Assembly: GCA_001603805.1 (NCBI GenBank)
Contig: LUZY01000008.1
Location: 62,001-126,000, forward strand
Direction of reading: 5' to 3'
Source of the DNA: Deferribacterales bacterium Deferri_01
Lineage (GTDB): Bacteria > Chrysiogenota > Deferribacteres > Deferribacterales > Geovibrionaceae
DNA length: 64,000 nt
Positions within the stretch are counted from its first letter, which is position 1, and each line of letters starts with the position of its first letter. Positions 23,948-32,945 of the stretch are shown here, piece after piece. The notes below the pieces were generated by a model, which saw only the letters and a program-made list of their open reading frames with translations, made no database searches and had not been told where the DNA came from. Position numbers and translations under genes: made by a program.

Positions 23948-25728
23948 TATTCACGTCCCTTTCCCTGCAAGGTGAAAGTGAAGTCAGAGCCTTTTCCTTC
24001 TGCGGATTCCACAGAAATCTCACCGCCGTGGCGCTCGACTATTTTCTTGCATATGGCAAGCCCTATGCCTGTTCCGGGGAACTCTTCCTTGGTGTGGAGC
24101 CTCTGGAATATTACAAAAATTCTGTCCAGATATTTTTTATCTATGCCTATACCGTTATCTTTTACCACAAACCTGAACAGATTGCCTTCTTTTTTGGAAG
24201 TTATTTCAATTTCAGGTGTTACTCCTTCTCTGCGGAACTTAACCGCATTGCCTATGAGGTTCTGAAAAAGCTGTATCATCTGTGAATTATCAGCCATAAC
24301 GGTGGGCAGCTTGCTGTACTTTATCACAGCGCCTGTTTCTTCTATGACTCCCTTAAGGTTTGCCTTAACAGCCTCAAGCACGCTGTTTAAGTCCACATGG
24401 CTGAAGTCCTCGCCCTTTGTTCCCACACGGGAATAGCTGAGAAGGTCGTTTATCAGCACCTGCATACGGTTTGCACCGTCGACAGCGTAGTTTATGAATT
24501 CATTTGCATCGTTGTCCAGCTGGTCTTTGTAGCGTTTTGCCAGAAGCTGAGTGTAGCTTGAGATCATGCGCAGAGGCTCCTGAAGATCATGGCTTGCGAT
24601 GTAGGCAAACTGCTCCAGTTCCTCGTTAGAGCGTTCAAGCTCTTCTGTCTGTGCCTCAAGCTCACGGTCACGCTCCTGCAATGCTTCCGCCATCGAGTCA
24701 AATGCCCTTGCGAGCTGCCCCAGATCTCCCCGTCCGGATCTGATTCCTGTACGGATGGAGAGATTGCCTGTGCTTAGTTCCTTGGTGACGTTTACCAGCC
24801 TGTTTATTTTATTCAGGGCAAATAGACTGCCTGCAACCCATGCCGTTATTAATACTATGGTGCTGAAAACTATCCATACGCCAATATAGAAGAAGACTTT
24901 TTTCACAGGCTCCATGGCGAGTTTTTCGGGGATGCCGACCATAAGGCGGAGGTTTGTGCCCTGTCCGGTCATTGTGGTGAAACCAAACAGACGCTTTTCA
25001 CCGTCTAAACCAATGGCACGGAACATACCGTCATTATTGTTCTGCATCATTTCCACTGCTTTTGATCTGCCTATGCTTTTGCCTATCCAGTCGCCGGCAT
25101 CGGGATACATAGCAAGTATTTTGCCTGAGCTGTCCAAAACTGTAAGGGTTGTGCCTTCGGGAAGCTGTGAGCCAGCGGCTATGGCACGAAACCATGAGAG
25201 GTTGAAGGTTGTGGAGAGAACGCTCTTCACCGCTCCGTTGTCTTCAACAGGGAAGGAGAGGCTGAACTCCGTTGCTCCGGTCACAAGCCCCAGCCTGTAT
25301 GAACCGAAGTAAAACGAACCTTCGGAAACAGCTTTTGTAAACCATTCTGTGTTGGTGGGGATGCGGGTTATTGTGAGAGGTCTGCCGGAACAGACTATAG
25401 AGCCTGAGGCATCCACCAGAAGTATGTTTTCGTATGATGGGTAAACATCTATTAGGTCAGTAAAAATCTTCTCACATGCAGGAGCGTCCATATCCCTTAT
25501 CTGGGGTATTTTGGAGAGTCCCAGAAGCAGATGCTTTGTCCCGTTCATTGCGCTGTTGTTGTGTTCCGCTGCGTAGCGGGCAAAGCGGTGCGCATCCTTC
25601 AGGGCTCTGTCCATTTCATAGCGTATTTCAGAAAACGCAGTGAACAGCAGAACTCCCAGAGCAGGAATCACCGCGAACAGCACCAGAAGAACCAGTCTGC
25701 CCCGCAGTCCAGAGATACCTATTGCCAT
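23947..25728 (-). CDS. membrane sensor histidine kinase with double Cache-like sensor
   Basis: A 593-residue kinase. Membrane helix 1 (about 12-31) is followed by a periplasmic sensor of about 240 residues of dCACHE type. Helix 2 (about 279-303), a HAMP region (about 304-355) and a coiled coil (about 350-375) come next. The HisKA domain has His380 in ASHDLQEPLRMIS. The HATPase shows NLIGNAVKF, DNGIGID and GTGIGLAICKKIVERHGG. It senses an external small molecule and probably phosphorylates both downstream receivers. It is the first gene of the trio. Confidence 0.9.
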   Translation of the reverse strand: MAIGISGLRGRLVLLVLFAVIPALGVLLFTAFSEIRYEMDRALKDAHRFARYAAEHNNSAMNGTKHLLLGLSKIPQIRDMDAPACEKIFTDLIDVYPSYENILLVDASGSIVCSGRPLTITRIPTNTEWFTKAVSEGSFYFGSYRLGLVTGATEFSLSFPVEDNGAVKSVLSTTFNLSWFRAIAAGSQLPEGTTLTVLDSSGKILAMYPDAGDWIGKSIGRSKAVEMMQNNNDGMFRAIGLDGEKRLFGFTTMTGQGTNLRLMVGIPEKLAMEPVKKVFFYIGVWIVFSTIVLITAWVAGSLFALNKINRLVNVTKELSTGNLSIRTGIRSGRGDLGQLARAFDSMAEALQERDRELEAQTEELERSNEELEQFAYIASHDLQEPLRMISSYTQLLAKRYKDQLDNDANEFINYAVDGANRMQVLINDLLSYSRVGTKGEDFSHVDLNSVLEAVKANLKGVIEETGAVIKYSKLPTVMADNSQMIQLFQNLIGNAVKFRREGVTPEIEITSKKEGNLFRFVVKDNGIGIDKKYLDRIFVIFQRLHTKEEFPGTGIGLAICKKIVERHGGEISVESAEGKGSDFTFTLQGKGRE

Positions 25729-25845
25729 ATCCGGTAACCCCTCCTTCTACATGCTGAATTTAACACATAAAAGCCCAATAATTCAACTCCCTTGACAGCT
25801 TATGCCTCGGGGATTAAACTCGAATGTTATATATACGGAGTATAA

Positions 25846-26322
25846 ATGGCGAGAATTGACGAGAGTGAATTTTTTCACAAAGCAATGATGATAACCAAAG
25901 CGATGTTCCCCGGAGTGTTTATTTACCTTGTATTTGCCGGATTCGCCGAGGTTCTTGAGTGGAATATTTTTCTGTATCTTTCACCGGATTATGTAAAGCA
26001 GACGGGCTTTGTGTTCGTTGCTTTGTCTGTTATCTCTTTCCCTGTTTCCAGAGAGATTGAAAAACATGCGGCAAAGAATGCCGAAACCGGTGATGGACTG
26101 CTTAAAAGACTGTATTACGCAACACTTATTAATTTGGGAATAGGTGAGATTTCAGCATTTTTCGGCATAATTATCTATCTTATGTCCGGGGATATAAGAT
26201 ATTTTTTCCTGTTTTTCAATATATGCCTCCTGCATATAATCCTTAACAGACCCACGTATGATAAATGGAAAAAGTACATGCGTGACCGTTTCACGTCACT
26301 GCCTGAAGAGGATGACGAATGA
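25846..26322 (+). CDS. small membrane protein of unknown function
   Basis: A 158-residue protein with about four membrane helices (roughly 20-35, 52-72, 92-115 and 118-138) and charged ends. No family is recognised. The final segment NRPTYDKWKKYMRDRFTSLPEEDDE is cytoplasmic-looking. It overlaps the RseC-like gene by four bases (ATGA), so the two probably form one unit, and a partner role in membrane redox or envelope homeostasis is possible but unproven. Confidence 0.65.
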   Translation: MARIDESEFFHKAMMITKAMFPGVFIYLVFAGFAEVLEWNIFLYLSPDYVKQTGFVFVALSVISFPVSREIEKHAAKNAETGDGLLKRLYYATLINLGIGEISAFFGIIIYLMSGDIRYFFLFFNICLLHIILNRPTYDKWKKYMRDRFTSLPEEDDE

Positions 26323-26729
26323 AGGCGGGAACTAACCTTTCCCACAAAGGCTTAGTGGTGGAGGCGGACAGCGGCAAAGGCGTGCTTGTTGAGGTTGTCA
26401 GAAGCGGTGCATGCGGAGACTGCAAGGAAAAAGGCTCATGCGGAATGACCGAAAGCGGTTCAATGTTTCTGCGTCTGAAAAGTACCCGTTCCCTTAAAAA
26501 AGGGGATGAGGTGACTGTGGAAATATCCCGCCGTGAGTTTTACCGCTCTGTGGGATTGGTGTATATCGTACCTGTGGTGCTGATGCTCATTGCTGCTGTT
26601 TCTGCTGATTCTGCGGGCTTTTCCGAGCTTATGACCGCCGCTGTGACTCTTGCCGCTCCTGCGGTGTATTTTCCCCTTCTGCGCATTTTACTCAAAAACA
26701 GCAGCCGCACAAGCTATAAGCTGAAGTAG
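26319..26729 (+). CDS. RseC/MucC-family membrane protein
   Basis: A 136-residue protein of the SoxR-reducing system/RseC family. The N-terminal domain carries cysteines in GACGDCKEKGSCG (about residues 28-40), which could bind a cluster or act in redox. Two membrane helices (about 76-95 and 101-122) follow. In other bacteria RseC acts with the Rsx/Rnf electron-transfer complex or sigma-E regulation. Here it stands apart from such genes, with only the unknown membrane gene upstream. Confidence 0.78.
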   Translation: MKAGTNLSHKGLVVEADSGKGVLVEVVRSGACGDCKEKGSCGMTESGSMFLRLKSTRSLKKGDEVTVEISRREFYRSVGLVYIVPVVLMLIAAVSADSAGFSELMTAAVTLAAPAVYFPLLRILLKNSSRTSYKLK

Positions 26730-26735
26730 ACGGCA

Positions 26736-26758
26736 GGGAAGCTTTTTGAAGGCTTCCC
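26736..26758. terminator. bidirectional terminator between rseC-like and hisD
   Basis: The stem GGGAAGC / GCTTCCC lies between convergent genes; a pyrimidine-rich stretch follows. Confidence 0.6.
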
Positions 26759-26772
26759 CGGTATGCTTTTGA

Positions 26773-28050
26773 TTATTTCTTCTTCTGCCTTATTGCGGCA
26801 GAATTGCGGTGGGCTATCAGCTCTTCGTGTTCTGCGAGTGTGATTATATCCTCCATGTCTTCAGCAAGCTGCTTCTTGGAGTAGTAGAGTATGCTTGAAC
26901 GCTTCACGAAGTCGTAAACTCCGAGGGGTGAGAAAAAGCGTGCCGTCCCTCCGGTGGGGAGAACGTGGTTGGGACCTGCTATGTAGTCTCCCACTGGTTC
27001 CGGCGTGTATTCACCGAGGAATATAGCTCCGGCATTTTTAATTTTAAGCATCATCTCCATGGGGTTTTCCACACAGAGTTCAAGGTGTTCCGGGGCTATT
27101 TCATTCGCCACCTCGCATGCCTCTTCCATGTCTTTCACGACGATGATTGCCCCGTAGTTAGCCAGTGATTTCCCTGCTATCTCCTTCTTGGGGAGTGCTT
27201 CAAGCTGTTTTTTAAGCTCTTCTTCAACCTTTTCGGCGAGTTTTTTATTATCTGTAACCACAACGGAGCTTGCCAGCTCATCGTGTTCTGCCTGCGAGAG
27301 CATATCTGCGGCTATGTATTTGGCTTTTGCGGATTTATCCGCAATTATGAGTATTTCACTGGGACCTGCGATCATGTCAATATCCACCTGACCGAAAACC
27401 ATTTTCTTGGCAAGTGCCACATAAATGTTGCCGGGTCCCACAATTTTGTCCACTCTGGGGACAGTTGCCGTTCCGTATGCGAGGGCTGCTATTGCCTGTG
27501 CCCCGCCGATTTTAAAGCCCCTGTCCACTCCTGCGAGGTACGCCGCAGCAAGCACCACAGGGTTAACTTCTCCGCCTGTGGCGGGCGTGGTCATTATGAT
27601 TTCCTTAACCCCTGCAACCTTTGCCGGAAGGGTGTTCATTAGTACGCTTGAAGGATAAACCGCTTTGCCGCCGGGAACGTAAACACCCGCTCTTTCCAGA
27701 GGAGTGACCTTCTGCCCGAGGAATGTGCCTTCGCTTTTTTCATACATCCATGTTTTTTCAAGCTGTTTTTCATGGAAGGAGACTATGTTGTCCCTTGCCT
27801 TTTCCAGAGATTTCTTTAAGGCGGGGTCAAGGGCTTTGTATGCTTTTTCCATTTCACTGCGGGTGATTTCCATCTTTTTACAGTCAAAACAGTCAAACTT
27901 CTGAGTGAGTTCCACAAGGGCGGTATCACCCTCTTTTCTGATTCTGCTTATTATCGAGAGAACAGTCTCAAGATACTGCTCATCAAAGGATTCGTTTCTG
28001 CCGAGTATTGTTTTAAGTTTTTCGTCTGTTCTTTTTATTATCATTTTCAA
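26773..28050 (-). CDS. hisD: histidinol dehydrogenase
   Basis: A 425-residue zinc enzyme catalysing the last two steps of histidine synthesis. Motifs include VPGGKAVYPSS near residue 128, GPGNIYVALAKK, the GPSEILIIAD segment, the SQAEHDELASS segment with catalytic and zinc-binding residues, and EIAPEHLELC with further His/Glu. The length fits. It overlaps the upstream diguanylate cyclase gene by four bases. No other his gene is near, so it is the end of a polA-cyclase-hisD unit rather than part of a his operon. Confidence 0.95.
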   Translation of the reverse strand: MKMIIKRTDEKLKTILGRNESFDEQYLETVLSIISRIRKEGDTALVELTQKFDCFDCKKMEITRSEMEKAYKALDPALKKSLEKARDNIVSFHEKQLEKTWMYEKSEGTFLGQKVTPLERAGVYVPGGKAVYPSSVLMNTLPAKVAGVKEIIMTTPATGGEVNPVVLAAAYLAGVDRGFKIGGAQAIAALAYGTATVPRVDKIVGPGNIYVALAKKMVFGQVDIDMIAGPSEILIIADKSAKAKYIAADMLSQAEHDELASSVVVTDNKKLAEKVEEELKKQLEALPKKEIAGKSLANYGAIIVVKDMEEACEVANEIAPEHLELCVENPMEMMLKIKNAGAIFLGEYTPEPVGDYIAGPNHVLPTGGTARFFSPLGVYDFVKRSSILYYSKKQLAEDMEDIITLAEHEELIAHRNSAAIRQKKK

Positions 28051-29099
28051 ATACCTGTAAATTTGTTTTTGCCGTCGTTCTTGCTTTCATAAAGCCTTGA
28101 GTCGGCAAGTTTTACTATCTCCACACTTTCCGTTCCGGCGGGCAGATCTTTGGGAATCGCCACCACTCCGCCGCTTATTCCGGCGATTCCTTTATAGCCT
28201 GTTTTTTCAAACACCTCACCCGCAACTTCTCCAAGCTTGGAGCAGATGGAGGCTATATTAACTTTTTCGTCCTCAGGGATTATAATAAAAAATTCATCTC
28301 CGCCGAAACGCCCCAGTATGTCGCTTGCTCTGAGGTTTTTTCTGAAACCGCTGCATATATCAACAAGGATGTTGTCGCCTACCAGATGACCTTCTCTGTC
28401 GTTAATAGCCTTAAAGTTGTCTATGTCAGCCATTATGAAGTAAAAGCCTTTGCCGTAACGCTGATGCCTGCTTATCTGGGCGCTTATCAGCTCTCCCATT
28501 GCCATTTTGTTATAGACCCCCGTGAGGAAGTCTGTTCTTGCCTGCCTGTATATTATCTCTGTGTTATGAAGTTTTTTAAGGGCAACCATCACCACGAAGG
28601 AAAGCTCCTTCACAAAATCCATTGAACCTGAGTCCTCAAATCTTTCTGTATCTTTACTGAAGAGGGCAAGGGCGGCGATTATTTTTCCATTTTCGGTGAT
28701 GGGCGCAATAAGATATGAACCTATCTGCTCCTCAACCCTGAACTCGCTTATAATGTTCATGGTATCTTTGCCGGAGTAGGGGCGTTTTTCAAGAAAGAAG
28801 TATTTAAACACCTTTTCAGGATGGAAGAATATTTTATCAGCCATGTTGTCTGTTCTGCGTTCAAAGTCCAGAATATCTGAATTGAGGAACAGGACAGCCT
28901 TATCTATATCAAAGATTTCGGCAAGATAGGTAAGCGGTTTTTCTGTTACTTCCGCCAAAGAACCTGAAAGGAGGAAAGCGTATTCCACTATTCTGAAACC
29001 GCCGTGCTTTGCCTCATTTTCCCTTACGAGAGTGATAAGCTTCTCAAGCTCGTCCTTAAGCTCTCTGTTTTCTTTGATTACCGTGTCGAGTCTTCCCAT
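28047..29099 (-). CDS. diguanylate cyclase with GAF-like sensor
   Basis: A 350-residue soluble protein. An N-terminal coiled coil (about 5-32) precedes a GAF-like region (about 35-170) and a GGDEF domain with intact GRFGGDEF near residue 270. RASD lies five residues before it, an RxxD inhibitory site. The sequence suggests a cytoplasmic signal sensor that makes cyclic di-GMP. It sits two bases after polA and overlaps hisD by four bases, an unusual setting between two housekeeping genes. Confidence 0.88.
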   Translation of the reverse strand: MGRLDTVIKENRELKDELEKLITLVRENEAKHGGFRIVEYAFLLSGSLAEVTEKPLTYLAEIFDIDKAVLFLNSDILDFERRTDNMADKIFFHPEKVFKYFFLEKRPYSGKDTMNIISEFRVEEQIGSYLIAPITENGKIIAALALFSKDTERFEDSGSMDFVKELSFVVMVALKKLHNTEIIYRQARTDFLTGVYNKMAMGELISAQISRHQRYGKGFYFIMADIDNFKAINDREGHLVGDNILVDICSGFRKNLRASDILGRFGGDEFFIIIPEDEKVNIASICSKLGEVAGEVFEKTGYKGIAGISGGVVAIPKDLPAGTESVEIVKLADSRLYESKNDGKNKFTGI

Positions 29100-29101
29100 T
29101 G

Positions 29102-31498
29102 TTATTTAAGCTCCCCGAGATTTTTACCTGTAGAACCGTTGACCGAAAGCGGAACCCGCAGACTGGCGGCGCTTTCCATTATGTCTTTCACTGCCGGAAA
29201 GAAGCTGTCTGCCAGTTCTTGCCTCACCTCGAAAACAAGTTCATCATGAAGCTGAAGAATAAGGTGGGCATCCAGCTTATTCTCTTTAATATATTTATCG
29301 CAGTTCAGCATTGCCACCTTGATTATGTCTGCAGCAGAACCCTGCATCTGGGTGTTCACGGCAACACGTTCGCCTTTCATCGCAACCGTTCTGTTTCTGC
29401 TTTTTATGTCAGATATAAATCTTTTTCGTCCGAAAATCGTTTTTGCAAAGCCGTTTCTTTTCGCTTCTTCAACAGTTTCGGCTATAAACGTTTTTACTCC
29501 GCCGTATGTGGCGAAGTATTTGTCTATAAAGATCTGCGCTTCCTTGGGGTTTACTCCGGTATCTCTTGAGAGCCCGTAAGCGGAAAGCCCGTATATTATA
29601 CCGAAGTTGACGGCTTTTGCCATGCGGCGCATTTTTGAATCAACATCCTCTTCCGGCACTCCGAAAACCTTTGAGGCGGTCTGCGTATGAATATCCAATC
29701 CCTTTGAATAAGCGTCAACTAGAGCTGTATCCCCTGTGAGGTGAGCGAGGATTCGCAGCTCGATCTGCGAATAGTCGAACGATACAAAAACATAGCCGTC
29801 CTCCGGCACAAAGGCGGAGCGGATTGCTTTTGCAAACTCTCCCTTCTGGGGAATGTTCTGCATGTTGGGCGCAGTGGACGAAAGTCTGCCAGTTGCTGTT
29901 CCCGTCTGCTTGAATTCCGTGTGGATGCGCTTTGTGCGGGAATCTATGAAGTTTATCAGCGTGTATGTGTAGGTTGAGAGCAGTTTGCTCAATTCCCGAT
30001 GGCGCAGGATATTCAATATAACTTCTGCGTGGTCAGGGTTGTAGACTATAAGATCACGCAGAGCCTCTTCCGATGTGGAGAATCCGGTTTTGGTCTTTTT
30101 AACAGCCTTTATACCGAGTTCGTCATAAAGAAATGCGGAGAGCTGTTTGGGGGAATTGAGGTTGATTTCATGCCCCACAGCGTTTATCAGAGTGTTCTGA
30201 AGCTGGATAAGCTCTGTCTCAAGGGTTTTTGCCACTTCCCGTATTCTTTCCGGATCAAGCTTCACACCCTTTTTTTCCATCTCCGCCAGAACGTATGATG
30301 TTTCTATCTCCATCTCTTCATAGAGCTTTTTCAGGTCATTTTTTTCAAGATTATCTATTTCATCCGCCGCAGACTGTCTGATGCGTGAGATAAAATCCTC
30401 CGCCTGTTCATCCTTCATGGGACGCAGTCCGCCCTGATCAGGCTCGTTCATCCAGCTTATCAGCATTATATCTCTGGGGTTTTCCGGCTTAAGCCCTGTT
30501 TCCTTGTAGATATGCTTGAGGTCATAAAGTACAGCATCCTGCGGGATGGAATCCGGCGTTTTTACTTCCGCCTCCTGATCCTTATGCTGTGTCCATATTT
30601 CGCCGTTTATGCTTGCGATCACTGTGAAATCCGTATCCACAGGCGGTTTGTCCGCCGCAGGGGCATTCGGCTTTGCAGATCCCTCGCCGAAGAGTCTGCG
30701 GAGAATTGAGTTCATCTCAAGGTCACGGAGCTTTTCTTCAAGCACCGCATCATCCTTAGGCGGAATTTCCGTTTTCAGGTCATCAATGAACTGCAATGTG
30801 GCAAGCTCACGGCTGAAAAACGCTTTTTCCTTATCATTCTCAAGCTTTTCCTTAAGTTTACCTTTGACTTTGTCTATATTTTCATACACTCCTTCCAGAG
30901 TGCCGAATTCATTTAAAAGCTTCTGCGCCGTTTTTTCACCGACTCCGGCAACGCCGGGGATGTTGTCAGATGTGTCTCCGCTGAGGGCGAGCATGTCCAG
31001 TATCTTTTCCGGCGGAAGACCGAACTTCTCAGTGACTTCTGCCGAACCCATAGGTGTATTTGTGGAGAGATCAAGGATTTTTACCTTGCCGTTCACAAGC
31101 TGGTGAAGATCCTTATCCTTTGTGGCTATATAAACTTCGCCTTCAAGGGTGAGTGCAAGGGTATTTATGGTGTCATCAGCCTCAAACCCGTCAATACAGA
31201 GAACAGGTATCCCCATAAGAGGAATCATCTCTTTTAATGCTTCAAGCTGTGGTATCATATCCTCCGGCATCGACTCACGGGTGGCTTTGTATGCTTCGTG
31301 CATTTCATGGCGTTTTGTTTTTTCCTTTGAGTCGAAAACAACGTATATCCCGTCGGGACTGAGTTTTTCCTTCATTGATAAAATAAACTGGAGAAAACCG
31401 TGTATTACCGCAGTGGGAAAGCCTTTGCTGTTGGTCAGCGGGCGTGTGGCATAGAATGCCCTGTATGCTATGTAATTGCCGTCGACTACTAATTTCAT
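29102..31498 (-). CDS. polA: DNA polymerase I, proofreading site not visible
   Basis: A 798-residue family A polymerase for repair and Okazaki fragment processing. The N-terminal 5'-nuclease domain (about 1-285) carries acidic residues in VVFDSKEKTKRHE and GFEADDTINTLA, and GDTSDNIPGVAGVGEKTA. The polymerase domain has motif A FVSFDYSQIELR, motif B RRMAKAVNFGIIYGLS and motif C LILQLHDELVFE. The middle region (about 285-410) is short and lacks the usual DTE exonuclease motif, so 3'-5' proofreading is probably lost, as in Taq and Bacillus enzymes. It is shorter than E. coli PolA (928). Confidence 0.93.
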   Translation of the reverse strand: MKLVVDGNYIAYRAFYATRPLTNSKGFPTAVIHGFLQFILSMKEKLSPDGIYVVFDSKEKTKRHEMHEAYKATRESMPEDMIPQLEALKEMIPLMGIPVLCIDGFEADDTINTLALTLEGEVYIATKDKDLHQLVNGKVKILDLSTNTPMGSAEVTEKFGLPPEKILDMLALSGDTSDNIPGVAGVGEKTAQKLLNEFGTLEGVYENIDKVKGKLKEKLENDKEKAFFSRELATLQFIDDLKTEIPPKDDAVLEEKLRDLEMNSILRRLFGEGSAKPNAPAADKPPVDTDFTVIASINGEIWTQHKDQEAEVKTPDSIPQDAVLYDLKHIYKETGLKPENPRDIMLISWMNEPDQGGLRPMKDEQAEDFISRIRQSAADEIDNLEKNDLKKLYEEMEIETSYVLAEMEKKGVKLDPERIREVAKTLETELIQLQNTLINAVGHEINLNSPKQLSAFLYDELGIKAVKKTKTGFSTSEEALRDLIVYNPDHAEVILNILRHRELSKLLSTYTYTLINFIDSRTKRIHTEFKQTGTATGRLSSTAPNMQNIPQKGEFAKAIRSAFVPEDGYVFVSFDYSQIELRILAHLTGDTALVDAYSKGLDIHTQTASKVFGVPEEDVDSKMRRMAKAVNFGIIYGLSAYGLSRDTGVNPKEAQIFIDKYFATYGGVKTFIAETVEEAKRNGFAKTIFGRKRFISDIKSRNRTVAMKGERVAVNTQMQGSAADIIKVAMLNCDKYIKENKLDAHLILQLHDELVFEVRQELADSFFPAVKDIMESAASLRVPLSVNGSTGKNLGELK

Positions 31499-31553
31499 TA
31501 ACTTCTACCTTCCTGATAATTCAGAAAATCAGCTCTCTGCCGAAATTCCGGAT

Positions 31554-31601
31554 ACACATTGAAATGTGTGTCTGTATTTATGAAAAATGCCATTAATGGC
31601 A
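31554..31601. promoter_or_regulatory. two perfect palindromes upstream of polA
   Basis: ACACATT-GA-AATGTGT (31554-31569) and TGCCATTAATGGCA (31588-31601) lie 55 and 90 bases before polA on the minus strand, between the divergent polA and ilvE genes. Either may be an operator. No matching consensus is recognised. Confidence 0.45.
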
Positions 31602-31666
31602 CGATTTTAGATACGCATTTATCTATTTTATGATAAATTGGGGTTCTTGTATATGGTTTTATCCCC

Positions 31667-31738
31667 TTGACAGGGCGGTTTTGTTCCGTTAATCTTAAAT
31701 AAGTCTAGGTTGACTAAACTGTATCGCATTTTTTATAT
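31667..31738 (+). promoter_or_regulatory. two tandem promoters for ilvE
   Basis: P1 has TTGACA (31667-31672), a 17-base spacer and TAATCT (31690-31695). P2 has TTGACT (31710-31715), a 17-base spacer and TTATAT (31733-31738). Both read towards ilvE and would give leaders of roughly 120 and 75 bases. Confidence 0.6.
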
Positions 31739-31750
31739 GTAAACTGTACC

Positions 31751-31792
31751 GGTCTGCGGCGGACTTCTGTGCAGATCAACCCCGCCGTTTTT
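31751..31792 (+). promoter_or_regulatory. ilvE leader with two mutually exclusive hairpins
   Basis: GGTCTGC (31751-31757) can pair with GCAGATC (31771-31777). Alternatively CGGCGG (31757-31762) can pair with CCGCCG (31782-31787), which is followed by five T and would act as a terminator. The two pairings exclude each other. This resembles a transcription attenuator ahead of a branched-chain amino acid gene. No separate leader peptide is evident. Confidence 0.35.
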
Positions 31793-31819
31793 GTACGGCA
31801 ATTTATAGAAGGTGTTAGG

Positions 31820-32905
31820 ATGAAAATCGAATTAAAACTCAAACCCCAATCAGAAAGACGTCAGGACCTCTTTAAGCCCGAAAAGCCTCTGCCTTTCGGA
31901 CAGCTCCGCACTGATCACATGTTTGTCGTAGATTATGCGGACGGAGTCTGGAAAGACGCAAGGATTGTCCCTTACGCCAATTTCAGCATAGCCCCCGGAG
32001 CAACAGCCCTTCATTATTCTCAGGAAATTTTTGAAGGTGCAAAGGCTTTCATGCACCCGGACGGTGAAATTTACTCATTCCGTATAGATAAAAATGCAAA
32101 AAGGATTAATATCTCAGCAGATATAGTCTGTATGCCCCGTATAGACGAAGAGCTTCAGATAGAAGGAATCCAGAGGCTGATCGATGTTGACAGAAAATGG
32201 TTTCCCATTCAGGAAGGAGCATCGCTTTACATACGTCCGTTTATGTTCGGAACGGAAGACATGCTCGGCGTTAAACCAAGCAAAACATATACTTATGCAG
32301 TTATTCTTTCACCCAGCGGTCCATACTACCCCAAAGGGATAAGCGAACCAGTGAAACTGCTCATAACTGACCGTTTCCACAGGGCAGCCCCCGGTGGAAC
32401 AGGCTCATCCAAAACCGGCGGGAACTACGCTTCCTCACTCCGTGCCGGCGAATACGCATACTCCAAGGGTGCAAGTCAGGTTCTGTATCTTGACTGTACC
32501 AACACATACATTGAAGAATGCGGCGCCATGAACCACTATCACGTTATGAAAGACGGCACTGTGGTTATTCCTGAATTTGTTGAATCTGTACTCCGTGCCA
32601 TCACTTCCGAATCTGTTATTGAGCTTCAGAAGGAACTTGGACGCAAGGTTATTCAGGAGAAAATACGCATAGACGACTTTATCAAAGGAATAGAAAACGG
32701 TGATATAGTTGAGGCGGGCGGTTTCGGAACTGCTGCTGTTGTATCTCCAGTGGGTTCTTACATTTTTGAGGACGGACGTGAGCTTAAAGTCGGTGACGGT
32801 AAGATAGGCAGCGTCAGCAAATCCATCTACGAATACTACACAGGCATTCAGAACGGCAGGGTGAAGGCTCCTGCAGGATGGCTGAAAAAGGTCGAGAGAT
32901 ACTGA
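31820..32905 (+). CDS. ilvE: branched-chain amino acid aminotransferase
   Basis: A 361-residue fold-type IV PLP enzyme that transfers amino groups between glutamate and the keto acids of Leu, Ile and Val. The PLP lysine lies in GGTGSSKTGGNYASS near residue 200. Other motifs are LHYSQEIFEGAKAF and YIEECGAMNHYHV. Its length matches the long, eukaryote-like BCAT class. AAGGTG five bases before 31820 decides the start; an in-frame GTG at 31769 falls in the leader hairpin. Confidence 0.93.
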   Translation: MKIELKLKPQSERRQDLFKPEKPLPFGQLRTDHMFVVDYADGVWKDARIVPYANFSIAPGATALHYSQEIFEGAKAFMHPDGEIYSFRIDKNAKRINISADIVCMPRIDEELQIEGIQRLIDVDRKWFPIQEGASLYIRPFMFGTEDMLGVKPSKTYTYAVILSPSGPYYPKGISEPVKLLITDRFHRAAPGGTGSSKTGGNYASSLRAGEYAYSKGASQVLYLDCTNTYIEECGAMNHYHVMKDGTVVIPEFVESVLRAITSESVIELQKELGRKVIQEKIRIDDFIKGIENGDIVEAGGFGTAAVVSPVGSYIFEDGRELKVGDGKIGSVSKSIYEYYTGIQNGRVKAPAGWLKKVERY

Positions 32906-32914
32906 AAAATTAAC

Positions 32915-32945
32915 AGGGCGGGGCTTGAAACCCCGCCTTTTTGTT
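32915..32945. terminator. bidirectional terminator between ilvE and an MCP gene
   Basis: The stem GGCGGGG / CCCCGCC is followed by TTTTTGTTTT. It lies between convergent genes. Confidence 0.85.

Noticed and set aside
31769-31819. In-frame GTG extension of ilvE or a leader peptide
   Set aside because: There is no stop before ilvE, it overlaps the leader hairpin, and a good ribosome-binding site precedes the ATG at 31820.
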